This document shows positions 8,071 through 15,860 of a stretch of 18,975 nt of DNA, piece after piece. Each line of letters begins with the position of its first letter. Position 1 is the first letter of the stretch. The translations under genes were made by a program, and so were the position numbers. The notes below the pieces were generated by a model. The model had not been told where the DNA came from and did not search any database. It saw only the letters and a program-made list of their open reading frames with translations. The DNA comes from an uncultured Clostridia bacterium (GTDB lineage Bacteria; Bacillota; Clostridia; Christensenellales; CAG-138): the NCBI GenBank assembly GCA_937915925.1, contig CALGGM010000149.1, positions 1-18,975 of the forward strand, given 5' to 3'.

Positions 8071-9251
8071 TTTCTTTCTCCGACCGTCATGTATTCCATA
8101 ATGTCCTTGTCGCGCCAGGTCACGTCCATCCACACGACCGTCTTGCCGCCCGCGCCGAGCAGCATTGCCGTCTCGTCGCTTCGTGTGATGCAGAACGTCG
8201 TCCCGTCGCCGTAGTAATAAATGTAATTCTTATCGAACCGCGAGTACGCGATAAACCCGTCGCCGAGCGAAAAGTCCACCGCGCCAGTCACGACCTCCGT
8301 GGTATTCGTTCCGTCGTACCACAGGATGCGCCCGTCCCTTGCGTGGTCGGAATCGAGGAACGCGATCCCGTCCGCGTTCATCTGCGGATCGTGGATGTAC
8401 GAAGTGCCGACGTCGACCGTCTCCGCGCTTTGGGACGCGAGATCGAGCGCGGTCAGCTCGCCGCTTGGCGACACGTACAGCAGCGTGCTGCCGTAAACGA
8501 ACGGCTTTGACAGCGCATGGGACGAGCCGTCAAAGATCACGAGCGTCGCGCTTTCGCCCGTTTCGAGGTCGACCGCGAACAGCTTGTCGCGCGATTCGCC
8601 GGTGCGCTCGATCCAGAACGCCGTGTTCCCGTACAGAACGGGCTTCGGATGCCCTACATGCACGGTTTTCAGCGTGCGCGCCTCGCCGCTCGTGCGGTCG
8701 TATGCCGCCATGCGTCCGCCGCCGTTCGCCGCCGCGTCGAGATAGACGATCCAGCGGTCGTTCATGGCGGGGAAGCGAATGCTCTTGTACGTCAGCGGAA
8801 GCGGGAGCAGCGTGCGCGTCTGCGTGCGGAATTCGTAAACCAGCAGCCGCACGAACGCCGCCGTGCCGTCCTGCGTGTAGTTGCCGACGGCGGCGATCAT
8901 CGTGTCGCCGAACACCGTAACGTCCGTTGCGTACTGATACTCCGGAACGACGATCTCGGTCTGCAGCGATTTGATGTCCGCATCGTACAGCGCGTGATCG
9001 GGGTACGGATCGTGCGTGGGCTCCGGCGTCGGCTCCGGCGTGGGCGCGGGCGTCGCCTCCGGCTCCGTCCGGCACGAATAGGCGTGGTTGCCGAGGTTGT
9101 TGAAAAACGGGATCGCGTAGGTATAGAACGCCCAGCCGAGCGCTGCCAAAAACCCTATCGCGAGCAGCAGCTCAAGATAGGGCATGATGCGAAATCGCGT
9201 TAAATGTTTGCCGAGCTTTGTGGTGGAGCGGTACCGCTTTTCATGCTTCAT
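8067..9251 (-). CDS. Membrane-anchored, propeller-like extracytoplasmic protein
   Basis: 394 residues, family not recognised. A basic N-terminus (KHEKRYRSTTKLGKHLTRFR) is followed by one membrane helix at about 23-46 and a Pro-rich stalk (TPAPTPEPTPEPTHDP, 67-82). The remainder is repetitive beta-rich sequence with recurring units such as GDTMIAAVGNY, NDRWIVYLDA, YGNTAFWIERTG and YGSTLLYVSPSGELTALDL, resembling a WD40/YncE-like or TolB-like beta-propeller. By the positive-inside rule the propeller lies outside the membrane. Its last codons overlap radA (ATGA). No Shine-Dalgarno is evident before the ATG, and the promoter is so close that the message may be leaderless. A sensory or scaffold role is possible but not shown. 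Confidence 0.82.
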   Translation of the reverse strand: MKHEKRYRSTTKLGKHLTRFRIMPYLELLLAIGFLAALGWAFYTYAIPFFNNLGNHAYSCRTEPEATPAPTPEPTPEPTHDPYPDHALYDADIKSLQTEIVVPEYQYATDVTVFGDTMIAAVGNYTQDGTAAFVRLLVYEFRTQTRTLLPLPLTYKSIRFPAMNDRWIVYLDAAANGGGRMAAYDRTSGEARTLKTVHVGHPKPVLYGNTAFWIERTGESRDKLFAVDLETGESATLVIFDGSSHALSKPFVYGSTLLYVSPSGELTALDLASQSAETVDVGTSYIHDPQMNADGIAFLDSDHARDGRILWYDGTNTTEVVTGAVDFSLGDGFIAYSRFDKNYIYYYGDGTTFCITRSDETAMLLGAGGKTVVWMDVTWRDKDIMEYMTVGERK

Positions 9252-9257
9252 GCCGTT

Positions 9258-9286
9258 ATTTTACACTTATTTCACAGCGCGGTCAA
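9258..9286 (-). promoter_or_regulatory. Promoter of the propeller-radA-Nudix unit
   Basis: On the minus strand TTGACC (9281-9286), a 17-base spacer and TAAAAT (9258-9263). Transcription would start near 9251, the first base of the ATG. It is divergent from the dnaX promoter; the two -35 boxes are only 21 bases apart. Confidence 0.7.
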
Positions 9287-9307
9287 CCGTTGAACCGTCT
9301 TTGGGCA

Positions 9308-9336
9308 TTGTGAAACCGAAAAGAGTGTGCTATAAT
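9308..9336 (+). promoter_or_regulatory. dnaX operon promoter
   Basis: TTGTGA (9308-9313), a 17-base spacer and a perfect TATAAT (9331-9336) preceded by TGC (extended -10). The ribosome binding site GAAAGGA follows at about 9376-9382, ahead of the TTG start at 9392. Confidence 0.8.
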
Positions 9337-9391
9337 ACATTCTGAAAGAGTGTGCGGCAAGGGGTTGCCGCTTCGGAAAGGAAAACAAGTT

Positions 9392-11152
9392 TTGGCAAGA
9401 CGCGCATTGTATCGCGAATACCGTCCCGAAACCTTCTCTGCGGTCATCGGGCAGGATCATATCACCACCATACTGAAAAATCAGGTGCGGGAGGGAAAGC
9501 TCTCCCATGCGTACCTGTTCTGCGGCTCGCGCGGAACGGGCAAAACGACGTCCGCCAAGATCCTTTCGCGCGCGGTCAACTGCCTCGATCCCGTTGACGG
9601 CGAGCCCTGCGGCAAGTGCGCCGCGTGCCGTCTCGCGATGGCAGGGAGCGCCGACGTGATCGAGATCGACGCCGCGTCGAACAACAGCGTGGACAACGTG
9701 CGCTCGCTGATCGAGCAGGCGCAGTTCGCGCCGTTGGAGCTAAAGTATCGCGTGTTCATCATCGACGAGGTGCACATGCTTTCGAACGCGGCGTTCAACG
9801 CGCTTTTGAAAACGCTCGAGGAGCCGCCGAAGCACGTGCTGTTCATCCTCGCGACGACCGAGCCGCAGAAGCTCCCCGCGACGATCATTTCGCGCTGTCA
9901 GCGGTTTGACTTCCATCGGCTGACGATCGCGCACATCGTAACGAATCTCACCGCGGTTTTGAAAAAAGCCGGCGCAAGCATCGAGCCGAACGGGCTTCGG
10001 CTGATCGCGCGGGCGGCGGACGGCGGCATGCGCGACGCGCTGTCGCTTGCCGACCAATGCCTGTCCTTTGCCGGAAACGACGTGACCGAGCAGGACGTGT
10101 TGAACGCGCTCGGAACGGTCTCCGGCGCGACGCTCGAACAGACCGCAAAGGCGCTCCTTACCGGCGACGGCGCGGGCGCGGTGCGCGCGCTCGACGACGT
10201 GGTGACAAACGGGCGCGATCTCGGCGTGTTCTTAAACGACCTGAGCAAGCATTTTCGCGCGCTGCTGCTTAGTAAGACCTGCGGCGAGTGCGCGGATCTT
10301 TTGGACTGTACCGACGATCAGATGCAGCGATACCTCAAGGTCGCGAAGGAATCGGACGAGGCGCGCATCCTGTACGCGATGGAACAGATCCTTCAGGTGC
10401 AAAGCAGGCTGAAGCTGTTTCCCGCGCCGCGCATCCCGATCGAAACGGCGTTTCTGCGCATCTGCCGTCCGGTCGACGATCGGAGCCTTGCCGCGCTTGA
10501 AGCGCGCGTGGCGCTGTTGGAGACAACCCCTCAGTCACCTTCGGTGACAGCTCCCCTTGCACAGGGGAGCCAAGAGACCGCACCGACGCGTACCATGGAC
10601 AGCTCCCTTGCACAGGGGAGCCAAGGTAGGACGACTACCCCTGTAGGGGGCGACGACCTCGGCGCCCCGCCGGTAATTCCGCCGTGGGAGGATGTACCGC
10701 CTGTGGAGGCAAATCCGGTAAAGGACGCCGACCCCGGCGCCCCGATGAAGACGCCTGCTGTAGGGGGCGACGACCTCGGCGCCCCGTCGGTGGCAGCTCC
10801 CATTGCACAGGGGAACCAAGCACCCGCACCTGCCCCGGCGGTCAACAGCGAGGCGGCGGAACTTTGGGCGCAGGCAAAGAAAAAGATCATGGAAATGAAC
10901 CCGATGGTCTTCTTCTACGTGAAGGATTCGGACGGGGCGGCGCTGAATAACGACGTGCTGACCGTCGAATTCCCGGCGGCGAAGGAAACCATGATGAACG
11001 GCATGAGCGCGGCGCGCAATCTGAAGATCGCAAAGGACGCGCTCGCGGCGGTACGCCCCGGCACGGAGCTTACGTTCCGGCTTGCGGTGCTGCAGAACGA
11101 AAACGAAGAAAAACTGAAGGAGCTTTTCGGAAGCTCGCTTACGATCAAATAA
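9392..11152 (+). CDS. dnaX: DNA polymerase III subunit gamma/tau
   Basis: 586 residues from a TTG at 9392, chosen because the family begins at ARRALYREYRPETF and AAAGGA lies 9 bases upstream; a GTG at 9350 is too near the transcription start and lacks a binding site. It is the clamp-loader ATPase of the replisome. Walker A is GSRGTGKT (45-52), the zinc module has Cys64, 73, 76 and 79, Walker B is IIDEVH (123-128), and the SRC motif with arginine finger is at 167-169. Domain III runs to about residue 375. The linker (about 380-485) is unusual: it is largely composed of palindromic repeats read in frame (LAQGSQ and GGDDLGAP units). A conserved-looking C-terminal domain (ELWAQAKKKIMEMNPMVFFYVKDS onward) follows. 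First gene of dnaX-ybaB-recR. Confidence 0.96.
   Translation: MARRALYREYRPETFSAVIGQDHITTILKNQVREGKLSHAYLFCGSRGTGKTTSAKILSRAVNCLDPVDGEPCGKCAACRLAMAGSADVIEIDAASNNSVDNVRSLIEQAQFAPLELKYRVFIIDEVHMLSNAAFNALLKTLEEPPKHVLFILATTEPQKLPATIISRCQRFDFHRLTIAHIVTNLTAVLKKAGASIEPNGLRLIARAADGGMRDALSLADQCLSFAGNDVTEQDVLNALGTVSGATLEQTAKALLTGDGAGAVRALDDVVTNGRDLGVFLNDLSKHFRALLLSKTCGECADLLDCTDDQMQRYLKVAKESDEARILYAMEQILQVQSRLKLFPAPRIPIETAFLRICRPVDDRSLAALEARVALLETTPQSPSVTAPLAQGSQETAPTRTMDSSLAQGSQGRTTTPVGGDDLGAPPVIPPWEDVPPVEANPVKDADPGAPMKTPAVGGDDLGAPSVAAPIAQGNQAPAPAPAVNSEAAELWAQAKKKIMEMNPMVFFYVKDSDGAALNNDVLTVEFPAAKETMMNGMSAARNLKIAKDALAAVRPGTELTFRLAVLQNENEEKLKELFGSSLTIK
10526..10820. repeat. Family A palindromic repeats in the dnaX linker (three copies)
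   Basis: Copy 1 (10526-10574) is a double hairpin: GTCACC-TTC-GGTGAC (10534-10548), then GCTCCCCT-TGCAC-AGGGGAGC (10550-10570), then CAAG. Copies 2 (10599-10625) and 3 (10794-10820) contain the second hairpin only, ending in GGGAGCCAAG or GGGAACCAAG. Copy 2 lacks one C, yet all three are read in the same frame, giving LAQGSQ, LAQGSQ and IAQGNQ. Confidence 0.85.
10641..10790. repeat. Family C palindromic repeats in the dnaX linker (two copies and a half copy)
   Basis: Copies at 10641-10673 and 10758-10790 differ at one of 33 positions (CTGTAGGGGGCG start, GGCGCCCCG(C/T)CGG end); arms GGGGCG and CGCCCC can pair. A 15-base half copy lies at 10730-10744 (14 of 15 matches). They encode GGDDLGAP twice and DPGAP once. 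The GTAGGG head and CGACC-TCGG core resemble the left arm of the REPIN at 5424. Confidence 0.85.
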
Positions 11153-11165
11153 CGGAGGTAACAAC

Positions 11166-11501
11166 ATGGCAAGAGGCGGATTCCCCATGGGCGGCGGCAT
11201 GAACATGCAGCAGATGATGATGAAAGCGCAGAAGATGCAGCAGGAGATCCAGAAAAAGCAGCAGGCGCTCAACGAGACCGAGTTTTCGGCGACGGCAGGC
11301 GGCGGCATGGTGACGGTGACGGTGCTGGGCGACAAGACCGTGCAGTCGGTGAAGATCGACCCCGCGTGCGTCGATCCGGACGATGTGGAAATGCTGGAGG
11401 ATCTGATCGTTGCGGGCGTAAACGCCGCGCTCAAGGAAGCGGGCGACGCGGTCGACCGCGAGATGGCGAAGATCACCGGAGGCATGAATCTCGGCTTCTG
11501 A
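11166..11501 (+). CDS. ybaB: YbaB/EbfC nucleoid-associated protein
   Basis: 111 residues, the usual length. A Gly/Met-rich N-terminus (MARGGFPMGGGMNMQQMMMK) leads into the characteristic long helix (KAQKMQQEIQKKQQALNETEF), then the beta sheet with GGGMVTVTVLGDKTVQSVKIDP and a C-terminal helix LEDLIVAGVNAALKEA. It forms a DNA-binding tweezer-like dimer. GGAGGT ends eight bases before the ATG. It lies 13 bases after dnaX and one base before recR, the standard operon order. Confidence 0.95.
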   Translation: MARGGFPMGGGMNMQQMMMKAQKMQQEIQKKQQALNETEFSATAGGGMVTVTVLGDKTVQSVKIDPACVDPDDVEMLEDLIVAGVNAALKEAGDAVDREMAKITGGMNLGF

Positions 11502-11502
11502 T

Positions 11503-12096
11503 ATGGCGATCGAATCTATTGAAAAACTGACGACGCAGCTGGGCCGTCTTCCCGGTATCGGGCATAAGACGGCGCAGCGGCTTGCGTACCACCTTTTGAG
11601 CGTGCCGAAGGAACAGGCGACGGAGCTTGCCGACGCGATCCTTTCCGCGCGTGAAAAGGTGCATCCCTGCCCGATCTGCGGCGCGTTCACCGACCTTGAG
11701 ACCTGCGAGCTGTGCGCCGATCCGAAGCGCACGGACGAGGTCGTCTGCGTGGTGAGCGACGCGCGCGACGTGCTTTCCATGGAAAAAACCCGCGAGTTCC
11801 ACGGGCGCTATCACGTGTTGAACGGCTCGCTTTCGCCGATGAACGGCATCGGTCCGGGCGCGCTGCGCATCAACGCGCTTTTGGAGCGCTGCAAAACCGG
11901 CACGGTCAAGGAGGTCATCCTTGCCACCAACCCGGACGTGGAGGGCGAAGCGACCGCGGCATACATTGCAAAGCTATTAAAACCGCTCGGCGTGACCGCA
12001 ACGCGCATCGCGCACGGCATCCCGATCGGCGGAAACCTCGAATACACCGACGAGGTCACGCTCGCAAAGGCGCTCGAGGGACGAAGGACCCTGTAA
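11503..12096 (+). CDS. recR: Recombination mediator protein RecR
   Basis: 197 residues, normal length. Helix-hairpin-helix RLPGIGHKTAQRLA (15-28), C4 zinc finger Cys56, 59, 68 and 71 (CPICGAF, CELC), and a Toprim domain starting CVVSDARDVLSMEKT with GSLSPMNGIGP and ATNPDVEGEATAAYIAKLL. It acts with RecO/RecF to load RecA at single-stranded gaps. The ATG follows the ybaB stop after one base, so the two are translationally coupled. Confidence 0.96.
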   Translation: MAIESIEKLTTQLGRLPGIGHKTAQRLAYHLLSVPKEQATELADAILSAREKVHPCPICGAFTDLETCELCADPKRTDEVVCVVSDARDVLSMEKTREFHGRYHVLNGSLSPMNGIGPGALRINALLERCKTGTVKEVILATNPDVEGEATAAYIAKLLKPLGVTATRIAHGIPIGGNLEYTDEVTLAKALEGRRTL

Positions 12097-12099
12097 GCT

Positions 12100-13011
12100 A
12101 TGAAACGTCGGCTTTTCGCATTGCTGCTTTTGCCGCTCCTGTTCGCGTGCAGCGGACGGCAGGAGGCGGCGGTAACGGAGACGCCTGCACCGACGGACGC
12201 GCCCGTGATCACGGAAGCGCCCGCTTCGGAGGAGGTATCCTTTGTTACGCCCGACGCCGACACGGTCGCGTGGGAAACGCCGGAACCGCCGGCGCTTCCG
12301 CCCGTGCCGACGCCCTCGCCCACGCCGGAGCCGACCCCGACGCCGAAGCCGCTTGCGGGGATTACGATCGGACTCGATCCGGGGCATCAGCAGCGCGCGA
12401 ACCACAATACCGAGCCGATCGCGCCGGACGGTTCGGAGTACAAGGCGAAATGCTCCTCCGGCACGCGCGGCGTCGCGTCCGGCGTCTATGAATACGAGGT
12501 CAATCTGAACGTCGCCTTGAAGCTCAAAGCGCTTCTGGAGGAAGCCGGGGCGACGGTCGTGATCACACGGACGGCGAACAACGTCAACATCAGCAACGCG
12601 GAGCGCGCCGAGATGTTTAATGAGCGCGAGGTCGATCTTGCGATCCGTCTGCACTGCAACGGCACGGACGACACGAGCGTGCGCGGCGCGTTCATGCTGG
12701 TCCCGACCAAGGAGCGTACCGCTTACTTCAACGAGAACGTCCGCGCGGCGAGCGCGATCCTCGAACAGTACTGCGCGGAGACCGGCATCGAGCCGCGAAA
12801 GCGCAACGGGATCACCTATCGGAGCGACCAGGCGGGGTTTAATTGGTGCACCCGACCGATCGTTTGCATAGAAATGGGTCATTTGAGCAACGAAACGGAA
12901 GACTTGCTCTTGACGAACGACAGTTTTCAAGATAAGATGGCATTTGGGATTTACTGCGGCATTCTTGCCTGCTTCGGTCCCGATTCGGCCCTTGAAGGAG
13001 GAAATTCATGA
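12100..13011 (+). CDS. N-acetylmuramoyl-L-alanine amidase (Amidase_3), lipoprotein
   Basis: 303 residues. MKRRLFALLLLPLLFAC is a lipoprotein signal with lipid-modified Cys17. Residues 27-85 form a Thr/Pro-rich stalk ending PTPSPTPEPTPTPKP. The Amidase_3 domain (88-292) shows the zinc ligands His96 (GLDPGH), Glu131 (YEYEVNLN) and His185 (IRLHCN) and the catalytic Glu258 (CIEMGHLSNETED). It cleaves the MurNAc-L-Ala bond in the wall. The ATG is three bases after the recR stop with GAAGGA about 11 bases upstream. Its end overlaps the arcA start (ATGA), and AGGAGG for arcA lies within its last codons, so it is cotranscribed and coupled with arcA. Confidence 0.94.
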   Translation: MKRRLFALLLLPLLFACSGRQEAAVTETPAPTDAPVITEAPASEEVSFVTPDADTVAWETPEPPALPPVPTPSPTPEPTPTPKPLAGITIGLDPGHQQRANHNTEPIAPDGSEYKAKCSSGTRGVASGVYEYEVNLNVALKLKALLEEAGATVVITRTANNVNISNAERAEMFNEREVDLAIRLHCNGTDDTSVRGAFMLVPTKERTAYFNENVRAASAILEQYCAETGIEPRKRNGITYRSDQAGFNWCTRPIVCIEMGHLSNETEDLLLTNDSFQDKMAFGIYCGILACFGPDSALEGGNS

Positions 13012-14225
13012 ACAAACCGATTTGCGTACAGTCCGAGGTCGGAAAGCTCAGGACCGTTATGCTGCACTGCCCGGGCGCAGAGCTGGAAAACCTGATGCCC
13101 GACTACCTTGCGCGGCAGCTCTTTGACGACATTCCGTATCTCGTTCACGCGAAGGAAGAGCATGACCAGTTCGCAAAAACGCTCCGCGACTGCGGCGTTG
13201 AGGTTCTCTATCTCGATACGCTCTTAAAGGAAGCGGTCGAGGCGGCGGACGCGAAGGACGAGCTGATCTGGGAGTACATCCGCGAGGCGAACATCGCCGC
13301 GGAGGGCGCCGAGCAGGCGGTCAACGAGTATCTGAAATCTCTGCCGCTCGATAAGCTTATTCAAGTCCTTGCGGGCGGCGTTCGAAAGAGCGACATCCCG
13401 AAGGTGGAAAAGCGCCACCTCGTCGATTACACCGACGACAAGTACCCGTTCTATGTCGACCCGATGCCGAATCTCTATTTCACGCGCGACCCGTTCATGA
13501 ACGTCGGCGACGGCGTGCTGATCTCGCGCATGGCAAACGAGGTCCGTCGGCGCGAGACCCTGTTCGCAAAGTATATCTTTAAGTATCATCCCGTTTATAA
13601 GTGGGTCCCGAAATACCACGACCGCACCGACGTGCATTCCTTGGAAGGCGGCGACTGTCTCGTGCTTTCGCCCGAAAGCGTGGCGTTCGGCATGTCACAG
13701 CGCACGAGCGCGCAGGCGGTGGAGCTTGCGGCGAACCGTCTCATCAGCGAGCGCACCGATGTCAAGCAGATCCTTGCGGTCGACATTCCAAAGGTGCGCG
13801 CATTCATGCACCTCGACACCGTCATGACGATGGTCGACGTCGATTCGTTCGTCGTGCATCCGAACATTCTCAGAACGATGCGCGCGTTCAAACTGACGAA
13901 GCCGGACGGACGCCGGCTCAGGATCGAAGAGGACGACCGTCCGCTCGTGGACGTCTTCTCCGACGTGCTGGGAAGAAAGGTCCGCTTCATCGAATGCGGC
14001 GGCGCAAGCGAGATCGACGCGGCGCGCGAGCAATGGAACGACGGCGCGAACACGTTGTGCGTTGCGCCCGGCGAGGTCGTGACCTATTCCAGAAACTACG
14101 TCACAAACCGGATCCTCAGAGAAAACGGCATTACGGTGCATGAGATTCCGTCTGCGGAGCTTTCGAGAGGCCGCGGCGGTCCGCGCTGCATGAGCATGCC
14201 GTTTGTGCGCGAACCGATCAAATAA
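13008..14225 (+). CDS. arcA: Arginine deiminase
   Basis: 405 residues, normal length. It converts L-arginine to citrulline and ammonia, first step of the arginine deiminase pathway. Catalytic positions are present: Asp161 (FTRDPF), Glu213 (SLEGGD), His268 with Asp270 (MHLDTVMTMVD) and the nucleophile Cys394 (RGRGGPRCMSMP). The ATG at 13008 overlaps the amidase TGA, with GGAGG just ahead. It is followed after 45 bases by ornithine carbamoyltransferase. No carbamate kinase (arcC), antiporter (arcD) or ArgR gene is present in the window. Confidence 0.97.
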   Translation: MNKPICVQSEVGKLRTVMLHCPGAELENLMPDYLARQLFDDIPYLVHAKEEHDQFAKTLRDCGVEVLYLDTLLKEAVEAADAKDELIWEYIREANIAAEGAEQAVNEYLKSLPLDKLIQVLAGGVRKSDIPKVEKRHLVDYTDDKYPFYVDPMPNLYFTRDPFMNVGDGVLISRMANEVRRRETLFAKYIFKYHPVYKWVPKYHDRTDVHSLEGGDCLVLSPESVAFGMSQRTSAQAVELAANRLISERTDVKQILAVDIPKVRAFMHLDTVMTMVDVDSFVVHPNILRTMRAFKLTKPDGRRLRIEEDDRPLVDVFSDVLGRKVRFIECGGASEIDAAREQWNDGANTLCVAPGEVVTYSRNYVTNRILRENGITVHEIPSAELSRGRGGPRCMSMPFVREPIK

Positions 14226-14270
14226 GCTTTGGATTCCCCTAAAAATAACAGTATAGAAAGGAAACCTATT

Positions 14271-15263
14271 ATGTTCCAGGGAAGAAATTTTCTCACGTTG
14301 CTCGACTACACGCCCGATGAGATCCGCGCGCTTTTGAAGCTCGCGCATCAGGTCAAAGCCGAAAAGAAACAGGGCATTTTCCCGAAGCGCATGGCGAACA
14401 AGAACGTCGTGCTGCTGTTCGAGAAGACCAGCACCCGTACCCGCTGCGCGTTTGAAACCGCTGCGTACGACGAGGGCGCAAACGTCACGTTCCTTAGTAA
14501 CTCGCAGATGGGCAAGAAGGAATCGCTCGAGGACACCGCAAAGGTGCTCGGCAGATTCTATGACGGCATCGAGTTTCGCGGCTTCAAGCAGGAGACCGTG
14601 GAGCTTCTCGCAAAGCACAGCGGCGTTCCGGTATGGAACGGGCTTACGGACCTCTATCATCCCACGCAGGTGCTTGCGGACTGGATGACGATCGAGGAGC
14701 ATGTCAATAAACCCCTCCACGAGGTCAAGTTCGTGTACGTCGGCGATGCGCGCAACAACATGGGCAATTCCCTGATGATCGGCTGCGCCAAGATGGGCAT
14801 GCACTTTGTCGGCATCGCGCCGAAGTCCCTGTTCCCGTCCGAGGAGCTTGTGAACAAGATGCGCGAGCTCTGCAAGGAAACCGGCGGCAAGATCGAGCTG
14901 TCCGATTCGATCGACGCGGTCGAGGGCGCGGACGTCATCTACACCGACGTTTGGGTTTCAATGGGCGAGGAAGCGCAGTTTGAAGAGCGCATCCGCCTCC
15001 TTGAGCCGTATCGCGTCACGATGGACATGCTGAAGAAGACCGGCAATCCGAACGTCATCTTCGAGCACTGCCTGCCGTCGTTCCACGATCTCGAGACGAG
15101 CGTGGGCCGCGACATCTACGAGCGCTTCGGCCTTAAAGAGATGGAAGTCACCGACGAGGTCTTCCGTTCGAAGCACAGCGTTGTGTTCGACGAAGCGGAG
15201 AACCGTATGCACACCATCAAGGCGGTCATGGTCGCAACCATGTCCGACACGCTGGATAAATAA
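14271..15263 (+). CDS. arcB: Ornithine carbamoyltransferase (probably catabolic)
   Basis: 330 residues. The ATG at 14271 is preferred because GAAAGGA (14256-14262) precedes it; an upstream TTG at 14229 has none. The carbamoyl-phosphate site STRTR is at 54-58, HPTQ at 130-133, the ornithine loop DVWVSMGEE at 226-234, and HCLPSFHD at 266-273. The enzyme interconverts ornithine plus carbamoyl phosphate and citrulline plus phosphate. Pairing with arcA points to the catabolic direction (arcB); an anabolic role (argF) cannot be excluded from sequence alone because arcC is absent. Last gene of the GC-rich plus-strand block; GC content falls after it. Confidence 0.94.
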   Translation: MFQGRNFLTLLDYTPDEIRALLKLAHQVKAEKKQGIFPKRMANKNVVLLFEKTSTRTRCAFETAAYDEGANVTFLSNSQMGKKESLEDTAKVLGRFYDGIEFRGFKQETVELLAKHSGVPVWNGLTDLYHPTQVLADWMTIEEHVNKPLHEVKFVYVGDARNNMGNSLMIGCAKMGMHFVGIAPKSLFPSEELVNKMRELCKETGGKIELSDSIDAVEGADVIYTDVWVSMGEEAQFEERIRLLEPYRVTMDMLKKTGNPNVIFEHCLPSFHDLETSVGRDIYERFGLKEMEVTDEVFRSKHSVVFDEAENRMHTIKAVMVATMSDTLDK

Positions 15264-15305
15264 GATTGCTATATAAAAGGGGATGTTAAAGAAACCGTTC
15301 TTTCT

Positions 15306-15575
15306 GTGACAAAAGAGGACATACGGAGTTGGACGGATGAGAATAGAATGCGGAGAGCAGAAAAGCCGATATCTATCGATGCTGCTCAATATCGAGGTGA
15401 TTTCCATTACATCGAATGGACCGGCACAATCAGGCATCCGCGCCCTATCAATCATGTGCTGGAAAGTGTTCTGATTGAAGAACGTGGTTGTTTTTATTAC
15501 ATAACAGATGACTCTGGAAAGCTCCTTCTGAAGAAGAAAATCGGTAGTAACGGTACTGAAGCAATAAGACGGTGA
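15306..15575 (+). CDS. Doubtful small open reading frame
   Basis: 89 codons from a GTG, or 75 from the in-frame ATG at 15348 (MRRAEKPISIDAAQYRG onward). No ribosome binding site is seen for either. The translation (FHYIEWTGTIRHPRPINHVL, KLLLKKKIGSNG) has a natural amino-acid mix but matches no family I know. A 45-codon frame at 15337 has GGAG eight bases upstream but an unconvincing translation. It may be a gene remnant. Confidence 0.25.
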   Translation: MTKEDIRSWTDENRMRRAEKPISIDAAQYRGDFHYIEWTGTIRHPRPINHVLESVLIEERGCFYYITDDSGKLLLKKKIGSNGTEAIRR

Positions 15576-15592
15576 TAATACAATAAACGCAA

Positions 15593-15619
15593 AAGGAGTT
15601 GCTTTATCGGCGACTCCTT
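15593..15619. terminator. Possible terminator hairpin downstream of arcB
   Basis: AAGGAGTTGC / GCGACTCCTT stem with a 7-base loop. The T-tract is poor on both strands (CAAACAAATT on plus, TTGCGTTT on minus), so termination is only a possibility. Confidence 0.35.
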
Positions 15620-15813
15620 CAAACAAATTGCGTTACGTGTCGGGCATCCGGACCGTTTCCCGGTCCCTTGTGCAGTGACATCTACAACGGTTTCTGCATG
15701 CCAACCAGAGAAAATCTGTCCTATGGTTCGTCGGAAAATGCATCTTTTATCGCTTTATAAGAAAATTGTGAAATGATTGCCGATTATTATATGGAAATAT
15801 GTGAAATTGAGTG

Positions 15814-15860
15814 TTTACAGAGCCGGAATTTTGTGATAATCTGTATCTGAAGCAAGGAGG
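15814..15860 (+). promoter_or_regulatory. Promoter and ribosome binding site of the ATPase gene
   Basis: TTTACA (15814-15819), 17-base spacer, TAATCT (15837-15842) preceded by TGA. AAGGAGG (15854-15860) is eight bases before the ATG at 15869. Confidence 0.6.

Noticed and set aside
10873..10890. Possible programmed -1 frameshift site in dnaX (AAG AAA AAG)
   Set aside because: The heptamer in frame is G AAA AAG, not the A AAA AAG used in E. coli. No strong upstream Shine-Dalgarno or downstream hairpin was evident, and it lies after, not before, the linker.
10535..11485. 316-codon minus-strand frame over dnaX and ybaB
   Set aside because: Shadow of two well-identified genes, Arg/His-rich and not like any protein family.
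13695..14804. 369-codon minus-strand frame over arcA and arcB
   Set aside because: Antisense to both catalytic genes; composition typical of a reverse-strand shadow in GC-rich DNA.
15593..15740. Possible tRNA or attachment site in the gap after arcB
   Set aside because: The hairpins do not form a cloverleaf, and no GGTTCGA-type T-loop or direct repeat partner was found.
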